From Epinephelus fuscoguttatus (Eukaryota; Chordata; Actinopteri; Perciformes; Serranidae), in NCBI RefSeq assembly GCF_011397635.1, contig NC_064766.1, forward strand, positions 42,638,600-42,702,599: 64,000 nucleotides of DNA, in the 5' to 3' direction. Of the stretch, positions 11,405-21,100 are shown piece by piece. Both the position numbers and the translations under genes were made by a program. The first letter of the stretch is position 1. Every line of letters starts with the position of its first letter. The notes under the pieces were generated by a model. It was not told the origin of the DNA. It made no database searches and saw only the letters and a list, made by a program, of their open reading frames with translations.

Positions 11405-11975
11405 ATTAAAACAGGTGTGTTTGTGGAGGGGAGACATAATCCGTGGATACAGTATGAGACGGGCCGGGTTCTGTAGGACGGATTGGATACGACCCAGAGA
11501 CAGTAATACTGCACTTGGCGCTGTCTGTAGATGTTGGTGACAGTTGTAGTTGCAGTTGGCGCCTGCAGGGGGAGTGGATACGGGACGCAGTACTCAGAAC
11601 TCACAGAGGGCCTGTAGCTAAGACTACCTTAGATAATGAAAACATAGATCTGTCTGTACTCATAGGAGGAGAGGAGCTGAAAGGGAAAATCAAGGAGGCA
11701 TGGCAGGGCATGTGGGAGAAGGAGACTAAGTGGAGACACCTTTATTCCATTCACCTCAAGTTAGGACTCAGGCTTCTTACTTTGTAGGAACAAGGAAAGA
11801 CTTTGTCACAATACGCAGGTTAAGGTTGGGTCACTGTGGGCTCAGTCAGTATCTGTATAGTGTGGGGAAGCATCCCTCTGGGCTGTGTGAATGTGGAACA
11901 CCTGAAACTGTGAGACATGTTTTTCTAGAGTGTGTCAGATACAGAGATCAAAGGGACTCGTTTATAAATCTTTGA
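11405..11975 (+). pseudogene. Nimb LINE: C-terminal zinc-binding tail
   Basis: The frame from about 11,620 reads DNENIDLSVLIGGEELKGKI and MWEKETKWRHLYSIH. After a frameshift come TIRRLRLGHCGLSQYL, GKHPSGLCECG and VRHVFLECVRYRDQR. The Cys-x-Cys, then His and Cys spacing is the zinc-knuckle-like tail seen after RNase H in Nimb-type LINEs. This closes the element that starts at 1390. The 11,405-11,600 portion is non-coding or diverged. Confidence 0.7.
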
Positions 11976-12180
11976 CAGTCTTAGGAGTGACTTCTGTTTC
12001 CTTTTAGAGTGAAAACCACCAGCGGAAGCAGTTTTACAGTTCTACACGACACAGAGCTGTTACAATAGAAAACAGAGCGCTGCTGGTTTGAGAAGACAAT
12101 GAGGCTCCTAACCGCTGGAGGGCAGTGATACGCCAAGACGCGTCTACGCTGCCAGAATCCCACAGACCCCCATGTCCGCA

Positions 12181-13085
12181 TCTACCAAAGTAGAAGGCTG
12201 TCTGACGGGATCTCAATATTCACAGCAGAATTGACAGCATTACTGTGGGCATTGTGGTGGGTGGAGGAAGGGGAGTTTGAACAGGTGGTTTTATGTACAG
12301 ACTCACTTTCGGCCTTGATGACACTGGGGGGAGTGGAGGGGCAGAGCTAGACTGGATGTAGTTGGGGAAATCTTGATGGTGGTGTCTCGACTAGAGAGGA
12401 GGGGGTGTAGTGTGGGGTTCATGTGGGTGCCAGCACATGTAGGTGTAGAGGGAAATGAGATGGCAGACAGGGCGGCCAAGGAAAGTTTGGGTAGGAATGA
12501 GGTGGATGTTAGGGTGGCGTTAGGGAAAATGGAGTGCCGTAGCATTATTTATGAAAGACTCCATCGGCAATGGCAGCAGGAGTGGGAGGGAGACAGTAGG
12601 GGGAGAAAACTGTTCGGCATCCAACCATCAGTGCAGTGAGCATGCCACGAGTAGATGACATCAAGCTGACAAGGCTTAGACTGGGGCACTGTGCTCTTGT
12701 GAGTGGGTTGATATTGGTGGGGAAACACACAGATGGCAAGTGTGAACACTGTGGAGTCTCAGAATCAGTGCTCCATGTCATGATGCACTGCCCAGCATAT
12801 GCTGAACAGAGAAGGACTCTATTTCTAAAGCTAGAAAAGGTGGGAATCAAAAGATTTTCACTTGCAACTGTGTTGGGTACTGGACTGGGTGAAACGGAGG
12901 GCGCTAGGGAAGCAGTTCACTTCCTTTTAACAACAAACCTGTATGGTAAAATATAGGGAATAGTGCCTGAAGCTGCAATGACGAATAGTCTCCAGTGTGA
13001 GGCAGCAATGCACTAAACCGTGCCTAGTCTGCCGGAAATTTAACAGAAGAAGAAGAAGAAGAAGAAGAAGAAGAAGAAGCAGGAA
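12181..13085 (+). mobile_element. Second Nimb-type LINE fragment, RNase H to 3' end
   Basis: This copy starts within RNase H (FTAELTALLWALWWVEEGEF, VVLCTDSLSALMTL, FMWVPAHVGVEGNEMADRAA). It continues through the tail (TRLRLGHCALVSG, GKHTDGKCEHCG, VLHVMMHCPAYAEQR) to a stop at 12,954-12,956. It differs in sequence from the first Nimb copy, so it is a separate insertion. Frameshifts occur near 12,345 and 12,630. It ends in a GAA-repeat tail at 13,046-13,080, matching the A-rich simple tails of this group. Confidence 0.75.
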
Positions 13086-13089
13086 TTCA

Positions 13090-13457
13090 ACAGAAGAAGA
13101 AGAACAGCAGTGTTAGTGGTATGTTTGTAGCATCCATCAGGTGAGTCCAGGTGTTTCTGTCTTTAATCTCACCTGTTACCGCGCTGTGAAAACGTGATGT
13201 AACGTTAGTGATGAAGCATCAAACAGCTCATTAGCTTCTGCTAACACTGTTAGCTTCCCTTCACAGCTCGGTGTAAGAGCTCCGGTTAGCATCACGTTAG
13301 CATCACGTTAGCATTACCTTAGCCGTATGCTCGTTTCGTGACGTGTTTGTGACGTTAACTGAATATTTTCAGAGAGATGACTTTTGTCTTTATATTCAGA
13401 ACAGTTGTGAATCTGTGAAGAAACGTTTCTGGTATTTGTATCGTCTCTGTGTGAACA
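13090..13457. other. Unassigned single-copy-looking sequence
   Basis: No coding potential recognised. A short TTAGCATCACG direct repeat occurs around 13,285-13,310. Confidence 0.3.
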
Positions 13458-13465
13458 TGGAGACA

Positions 13466-14239
13466 CACTGTTGCCAGATCTCGCGAGACAAATAAGCAAC
13501 CAGGCCTGTGAAAATAAGCCCAAAACAAGCGACGTTTTCTACGGAGGCCCCCGAGGTTCCGGTGAGAGAAAATTAAATAAACTGTGTGCACGGTTTTACA
13601 ATCCGTGGGGACGGATTTTAAACTGTGGGCACAGATTGTCAATTTACATCCACAAAAGAGAGTTAAACTACCTTTTAACATTATTTAAGATGAGAAAACA
13701 GATGGGATATCAAATATAGACTGATGTAGTACCAAGTACATTATATACACAGTAAACCTCTGATAATTAACATTTGCACATACAAATAAATATCATCCTG
13801 AATTCACAAAATCTTCATTTATTATTGCTTTTTATGCACTCATCTAACTTTTTTCTTTTAGTTACAGGACTGGTATTTTCCTAACCAGAAAAAAAACAAC
13901 GCATTACCCTGCTCTGCCTCTGATTGGCTAGTACTCGTTGCCATCAGGGTCAGAGCCAATTGGAAGCAGGATGCGGGTGGGAAAAACTCTGCTGTCTCCT
14001 GTGTGCATGGGGAAAGGGGAGGGACAGAGGGAACAGGCAAGACAAACTATCCTACGTTTAAATAACATATCGAAAATATCTGCTTGACAACTTATGGAGC
14101 TGGGAACATGCCCAAATAAGCAACTACGCTTTAGAAACAAGCCCAAAAAAAAAACGTGACCTGCGACTACCAATATTTGTAAGTGACTTTACAGAAAAAC
14201 AAGCCCAAAGTTGCTTATAATGAGTGGACTTGGCAACTC
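13466..14239. mobile_element. hAT-like MITE with 8-bp target duplication
   Basis: TGGAGACA flanks both ends (13,458-13,465 and 14,240-14,247), an 8-bp duplication as hAT elements make. The ends are imperfectly inverted: GTTGCCAGA near 13,470 pairs with TTGGCAAC near 14,236, and AATAAGCAAC just inside pairs with GTTGCTTATAA. Subterminal copies of AAGCCCAAA occur at both ends. No transposase is encoded, so it is non-autonomous. Confidence 0.65.
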
Positions 14240-14530
14240 TGGAGACAGATGGTTCAGTCATGGGTGCCAGCTTTGGTCAGAGGGCTAGAGTGAGATTTTA
14301 GCTCGTGACGTAACACCTGCTTGTGCGTGCGTGGTCACGTTCATATGTGGACACGGCGGCACTTTTTTTTTTTTTACCTTAAAAGAGTAAATGTGCACAT
14401 GTGGCAAACAGAAGACATGAGTGTACGTTTACATATTCATATCTACAGGCCTCAGCCACACACACTTCATAGACGCTCAATATTTGTTTTATGGTGCAGC
14501 TCAAGGTCCATTTCATCAATCTGTGGTCCA

Positions 14531-16963
14531 GTGACCTGTCCTGTTGTGATGTGTCCTGTTGTGATGTGTCCTGTTGTGATGTGTCCTGTTGTCATGTGTC
14601 CTGTTGTGATGTGTCCTGTTGTCATGTGTCCTGTTGTGACCTGTCCTGTTGTGATGTGTCCTGTTGTGACCTGTCCTGTTGTGACGTGTCCTGTTGTGAT
14701 GTGTCCTGTTGTGACCTGTCCTGTTGTGACGTGTCCTGTTGTGACGTGTCCTGTTGTGACGTGTCCTGTTGTGATGTGTCCTGTTGTGACCTGTCCTGTT
14801 GTGACGTGTCCTGTTGTGATGTGTCCTGTTGTGATGTGTCCTGTTGTGACCTGTCCTGTTGTGATGTGTCCTGTTGTGACCTGTCCTGTTGTGACGTGTC
14901 CTGTTGTCATGTGTCCTGTTGTGATGTGTCCTGTTGTGATGTGTCCTGTTGTGACGTGTCCTGTTGTGATGTGTCCTGTTGTGACCTGTCCTGTTGTGAC
15001 GTGTCCTGTTGTGATGTGTCCTGTTGTGACCTGTCCTGTTGTGATGTGTCCTGTTGTGACCTGTCCTGTTGTGATGTGTCCTGTTGTCATGTGTCCTGTT
15101 GTGACCTGTCCTGTTGTGACCTGTCCTGTTGTGATGTGTCCTGTTGTCATGTGTCCTGTTGTCATGTGTCCTGTTGTGATCTGTCCTGTTGTGACCTGTC
15201 CTGTTGTGATGTGTCCTGTTGTCATGTGTCCTGTTGTGATCTGTCCTGTTGTGATGTGTCCTGTTGTGACGTGTCCTGTTGTGACGTGTCCTGTTGTGAC
15301 CTGTCCTGTTGTGATGTGTCCTGTTGTGATGTGTCCTGTTGTGATGTGTCCTGTTGTGACCTGTCCTGTTGTGACGTGTCCTGTTGTGACGTGTCCTGTT
15401 GTCATGTGTCCTGTTGTCATGTGTCCTGTTGTCATGTGTCCTGTTGTGACCTGTCCTGTTGTGACCTGTCCTGTTGTGACCTGTCCTGTTGTCATGTGTC
15501 CTGTTGTCATGTGTCCTGTTGTGATCTGTCCTGTTGTGATGTGTACTGTTGTCATGTGTCCTGTTGTGATGTGTCCTGTTGTCATGTGTCCTGTTGTGAC
15601 CTGTCCTGTTGTGATGTGTCCTGTTGTGATGTGTCCTGTTGTGACCTGTCCTGTTGTGACCTGTCCTGTTGTGATGTGTCCTGTTGTGATGTGTCCTGTT
15701 GTCATGTGTCCTGTTGTGACCTGTCCTGTTGTGATGTGTCCTGTTGTCATGTGTCCTGTTGTCATGTGTCCTGTTGTGATCTGTCCTGTTGTGACCTGTC
15801 CTGTTGTGATGTGTCCTGTTGTCATGTGTCCTGTTGTGATCTGTCCTGTTGTGATGTGTGCTGTTGTGACGTGTCCTGTTGTGACGTGTCCTGTTGTGAC
15901 CTGTCCTGTTGTGATGTGTCCTGTTGTGATGTGTCCTGTTGTGACCTGTCCTGTTGTGACGTGTCCTGTTGTCATGTGTCCTGTTGTCATGTGTCCTGTT
16001 GTCATGTGTCCTGTTGTGACCTGTCCTGTTGTGACCTGTCCTGTTGTGACCTGTCCTGTTGTCATGTGTCCTGTTGTTATGTGTCCTGTTGTGATCTGTC
16101 CTGTTGTGACCTGTCCTGTTGTGACCTGTCCTGTTGTGATCTGTCCTGTTGTGATCTGTCCTGTTGTGATGTGTCCTGTTGTGATGTGTCCTGTTGTGAC
16201 CTGTCCTGTTGTGATGTGTCCTGTTGTCATGTGTCCTGTTGTGACCTGTCCTGTTGTGATGTGTCCTGTTGTCATGTGTCCTGTTGTGACCTGTCCTGTT
16301 GTGATGTGTCCTGTTGTGATGTGTCCTGTTGTCATGTGTCCTGTTGTGACCTGTCCTGTTGTGATGTGTCCTGTTGTGACCTGTCCTGTTGTGACCTGTC
16401 CTGTTGTGATGTGTCCTGTTGTCATGTGTCCTGTTGTGACCTGTCCTGTTGTGATGTGTCCTGTTGTGATGTGTACTGTTGTCATGTGTCCTGTTGTGAT
16501 GTGTCCTGTTGTCATGTGTCCTGTTGTGATGTGTCCTGTTGTCATGTGTCCTGTTGTGACCTGTCCTGTTGTGATGTGTCCTGTTGTGATGTGTCCTGTT
16601 GTGACCTGTCCTGTTGTGACGTGTCCTGTTGTGATCTGTCCTGTTGTGACCTGTCCTGTTGTGACGTGTCCTGTTGTGATGTGTCCTGTTGTGACGTGTC
16701 CTGTTGTGATGTGTCCTGTTGTGACCTGTCCTGTTGTGACGTGTCCTGTTGTGATGTGTCCTGTTGTGACGTGTCCTGTTGTGACCTGTCCTGTTGTGAT
16801 GTGTCCTGTTGTGACGTGTCCTGTTGTGATGTGTCCTGTTGTCATGTGTCCTGTTGTGACCTGTCCTGTTGTGACCTGTCCTGTTGTGATGTGTCCTGTT
16901 GTGATCTGTCCTGTTGTGATGTGTCCTGTTGTGACCTGTCCTGTTGTGACCTGTCCTGTTGTG
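14531..16963. repeat. 15-bp minisatellite, about 160 copies
   Basis: The unit is (G/C)TGTCCTGTTGTGAY with variants at positions 1 and 12-15 (GTGAT, GTGAC, GTCAT endings). Because 15 is a multiple of three, both strands stay open for more than 800 codons in several frames, which is an artefact and not evidence of a protein. Variant order is repeated at long range: the stretch at about 15,130-15,280 recurs at about 15,730-15,880, and the rare GTGTACTG variant at 15,541 recurs at 16,471 with the same followers. This indicates block duplications of about 600 and 930 bp. Confidence 0.95.
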
Positions 16964-17487
16964 TGAGAATATGCTTTCACCATAGGCACTGTGTACTCCG
17001 GGGCCATCTACTACCACCAGGATGTGTGTGAGAAGTGAATGAGCACATTGATTTTCTAGCTTTGGTACTCTCTTCCAGGGCAGGTCGGGTATTACTGAGA
17101 TTTATTTTAATTTTGGTAACAGCGTAGTGTGTGTGTGTATGGCATTTCACCAATCATAGTGGGCCGCCAGGGCCATTTTTTTGTGAGTCCGCACTGCGGC
17201 CGAATCACGCTGCGGCCGAATTACGCACACGACGGATCCAGTAGACATCCAGTTTGCGGTCCGGGCACTACCGAAGACATCAAATTACCAGTGAGCCAAC
17301 TTACCTTTCTTCAAGTCCAGTCAAGCGTCTCTCAGTTCACTTGAAAAGTCACGTTCTCCCCAGCCTGAGACTAGAGCTGCCCAATCAAAGCGCAAATATG
17401 GATTGCGTACCAATCAGAGAGTAGCTTTCCACAGAAACATTTGGCTGCACTCCATTTTGCTCAACTGGTCTGCCGGTTAGGCGGAGT
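16964..17487. other. Unassigned sequence with a CpG-rich patch
   Basis: No gene recognised. A CpG-rich patch at about 17,190-17,250 includes a near-perfect 16-bp tandem repeat of GCTGCGGCCGAATCAC type. It could belong to a promoter upstream of the zinc-finger gene or to a transposon end. Neither can be shown. Confidence 0.3.
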
Positions 17488-17683
17488 CTGCTCCTCTCTC
17501 TCCTCTCCTCTTCTCTCCTCTTCTCTCCTCTCCTCTCCTCTCCTCTCCTCTCTCTCGTCTCCTCTCCTCTCCTCTCCTCTTCTCTCCTCTCCTCTCCTCT
17601 CCTCTTCTCTCCTCTCCTCTTCTCTCCTCTTCTCTCCTCTCCTCTTCTCTCCTCTCTCTCCTCTTCTCTCCTCTCCTCTCTCT
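17488..17683. repeat. Polypyrimidine tract of CTCCT/CTTCT units
   Basis: About 195 bp of almost pure C and T on the plus strand, made of TCTCC, TCTTC and CTCCT steps. Mirror-symmetric homopurine-homopyrimidine tracts of this kind can form triplex DNA. The apparent ORFs on both strands are artefacts of the repeat. Confidence 0.9.
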
Positions 17684-18162
17684 GAAGTCTGGCTACAAAC
17701 TTCAACTCCGCCCACCCGGCGCACCGGTTGTTGGAAATTAATTTAAAATACTCAGCTGCCAGCCTTTTTTCCAGCGTTCGTCACTGGTGTGAGAATTGGT
17801 TTGGCAGAGTGAGACCGTGAGATGGAAGGTGAATGCGTGTGTTTAACGCCAGATGTGTGAGAGTTGGCAACCCTGGATTCAGTCAGGGACTGTTCATTAG
17901 TTTTAAGCCTGGGAGGAGCGTAGGTTTTTAATTTGGGCTGAGGGGCGGGGCTTAAAGGTTTAAATGTTCACAGATGGTCTCCTGCAGACCTTGGTTGTAA
18001 CGCTTGGTTATTTCAGTTGTTGTTGCCTTTCCATAATCGTGAACCAATCAGACTGTCTTCCTCTGACCTCGTCACCATGGTGTTTTGGCTCCCTGGGTAT
18101 TTCCTGTCTGTCAGACCGCCCTCCTGTAGAACAGAGTAACCGAATCATATTTCTGTTTTCAG
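17684..18162. other. Region upstream of the zinc-finger gene
   Basis: No coding sequence recognised. A TTGGCAACCCTG-type motif near 17,860 resembles the end of a DNA transposon. An acceptor-like TTCTGTTTTCAG ends at 18,162, suggesting that an untranslated exon lies upstream and that the first coding exon starts at 18,163. Confidence 0.35.
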
Positions 18163-18189
18163 AGAGTGTGCTCTGCTGCCTGTGATGTT

Positions 18190-21100
18190 ATGGTGATGTC
18201 ATCATCGGTGAAGCAGCGGTACCGTGACATCAGTCCTGTGACTCTGCAGGTGGTGGGCGGGGCCATGAGCTCCAGTCTGTACTGTGGGGAGGTGGAGGGT
18301 CTGTCTGGGGGGCTGGTGGAGTCTTTCCTGGTGGAATTTTATCGCTGTAAACTCTGTCAGTTCACCTGCGGCCTCAAAGCCACCATCAGCAGCCACCTGC
18401 TGCTCAGGCACCGGCCCCCCACCCTCACATACCTGGGGGGTGCTGATGGAGGGGGCGGGGCTGAGGACCGAGAGGAGGCGGGGCTCCAGCGGGGGGTGTC
18501 ACCCTATCAGCTGGATCTGAACGGAGAATCGAAGCAGAGTGACGAGGACGAGGAGTTTCTGCTCTACAACATGCTGGACAACATGAGCCCACCCACCTGT
18601 GAGATCAGCAGCGAGGGGGGGCTGCAGGTCGCACACACCTGTGAGGTGACACACCTGACACTCAAACATACACAAGACATTTCTTAGTACAAGCCATGCC
18701 CAGGTCAGACATGTAGACACACACACACACACAGGAAGGAAATATTCTCATGTTTACATGAGGTGTTGTTACACCGTGGCGGTCAGCTCATCGTGGTCAC
18801 ACTGGCGGCGTGCTGACGTCCATCACCTCTGGGTGTCACACTGTTTCATATAAACGTGAGCTGTCCCTTTAAGGTCTCTGGAACTGATGACAGAACGTTT
18901 CCTGTCTGCAGGTCAGCACTCTGTTCGAGGAGGAATCTTCCATCTTTCCTCTGAAGGGAGGGTCAGGGGATCTGTCCTGTCCCATCGCCCCCCCTGCCAC
19001 CCAGGAGGAGATGGCGCAGTCCGCTCATCTCATGACTCTGGGACTGTGTCGCAAATCAGCTGCCAAAGCTCCTCCTCCTCCTCCTGCCCCTCCCACCTCC
19101 TCCCGCCCCATCCACGCTCCGCTTGATGACTCCGCCCACCTGTCGCAGCCTAGCAATGTGAAGCAGAGCGAGACAGACGGCCAGCAGACGAAGACTTCCT
19201 CCTGTGGCAAACGGAAGCTGTCGTGTCTCCTGTGTCCTCTGACGCTGCCGTCCAGGCGGCTCCTGGACGTTCATATCCGGTCTCACCGGATGGCCAGTGG
19301 GTTCAGCTGCATCCTCTGCAGCTGGACAGTTGACAGCTGGGAGGAGCTGGAGCCTCACTGGAGGAGCCACTGCAGCAGGAGGAGGAGGGAGGAGCAGAGA
19401 CAGAAGAAGAAGAAGGTGGCGTTGAGGCCGTTCAGTTGTCCCATCTGTCTGAGGACGTTCAGGAGTGCTGCCTCAGGAAACGCTCACCGACAAACACATG
19501 ATGGCTCCAGTCAGCGTCACCATGGCAACCATTCAGGTGTGAACACTCAGTACATTTACTCAGGTAACGTAGGTTAGTCTGAGTTGCAGGTCGTCCACAC
19601 TCAGATCCAGGTTCTGAACATCTGGAACCATCAGTCAGCTGATCGATTGATCTGAACCTGGTTCTGATCACTGTCGACCTTGTTTGTCATTTATTTCTGC
19701 GTTTTACAGTTTGTACCTGAAAGTAACTGACCTCACTGATCTAAAGTCCAGTTCAGACCAAAGATTCATGACGAGATGAAACTGTTTCAGAACGTCACAG
19801 AGAAAAGTGTCAGCGGTGTGAACTGGCCGGCCTGAGCTCGACTCAAGCCGGCTGATGGTGTCACCTGACACTCAGCTGGTCAAATGGCCGGCGGCTGGTT
19901 TTAAAGCACGTCACCTGTTTCAACAGCCAATCAGCTTGTAGTGAAGTCAGCTGGTCAGGTCAAAATGACCACAGACGGTGTGTTGGCTTGCTGCAGCAGG
20001 TGCTCTGTCCCCACAGAGCCCTCTGTTTCTGTCCTCACGGTGTGCCGGTGTCAGACGGTGGGTCGCTGCTGCTGCTGGCTGTATGTGCTTATGCCCCGCC
20101 CACACACACATTCTCACTGGCGTATTGATTATGAATACAGTCCATCTGATGCTGGTTTTGTTTCATCACTGTAGCCAGCATCTCACTATCACTATCCTCA
20201 TTCAGATTTTAAGAAGCTACAAATTACAGTGGTGGAAAAAAGTTTTCGGACACCCCATGCATTTGTGAAATATTGCATTAAGAATCACTCTTAGGTCTTC
20301 AAGTGCAATTTCTTTTAGTACAGTCACAGCCAAAATACTAAATAAATCCTAAAAAAGCCATTAAAAACTTAAAATTGATTGGTTCCATAAAAATACATAA
20401 GACATTTTGAGTATTGGGTCATTTTGGTACCAGTGATGAAGGTCGTTCTTTTTATTAAAAGACACAATTTTTGTTGCCAAGCTTCGTGTCTACATAAAGC
20501 CAGCACATTTGAAAGTTCTTCAGACACAAAAATGGCTAAAACAAGGAACCTAACGCAGGAAACACGCCTGAAGATAAAGATTCTCAGCCAGGAAGGGTAC
20601 AGCTGCCGCCAGATAGCCAGGAAGTGCAGATGCAGTCCTTCAGCAGTTGGATACACTCTGCAGAAATACAGACGAACCAACAGCTTGGAAGACAAACCAA
20701 GATCTGGGCGTCCAAGGGTTTCTTCAGCAAGAAATGACCGCATCCTGATCCGCATGTGCAGGCAAAACCGCCGAATGACATCACAGGAGCTTCAGCAGCA
20801 GTGGTCAAACCAAACTGGTGTCCAGTGTTCCACCCGCACTGTACGTGGCCGACTTTTAGATCACGGCTTAAGGTCCTACAAGGCTATCAAGAAGCCCCTG
20901 ATCAATGAGAGACAGAGGTTAGCCCGGCCGTTGGGCCCAGGCACACAAGAACTGGACAGCCAGGAATTGGAAGAAGATTTTGTGGTCAGATGAGTCCAGT
21001 TTCCAGCTTTATCTTCCTCCTACTAATGTGAGGGTACGCAGAAGGCCAGGCGAAGCATTATCTCCAGCATGTACAGTACCTACAGTCAAGCATGGTGGAG

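Noticed and set aside
14531-16963. CRISPR-like regular repeat array
   Set aside because: Units are contiguous with no unique spacers, and the sequence is from a vertebrate genome.
14321-17031. Four overlapping ORFs of more than 830 codons on both strands (Cys-Pro-Val-Val, Thr-Thr-Gly-His and similar repeats)
   Set aside because: They arise because the 15-bp repeat period is a multiple of three and lacks stop codons in most frames. They are open on both strands at once, with no splice or start context.
17385-17746. Glu-Arg-Arg and Leu-Ser-Ser repeat ORFs
   Set aside because: Homopurine-homopyrimidine tract; no gene context.
19741-20160. Possible MITE in intron 2 of the zinc-finger gene
   Set aside because: The CAGTTCAGACCAAAGATTC start resembles some fish MITEs, but no matching inverted end or target duplication was found.
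20369-20808. Minus-strand ORFs in the Tc1 element
   Set aside because: Shadows of the plus-strand transposase.
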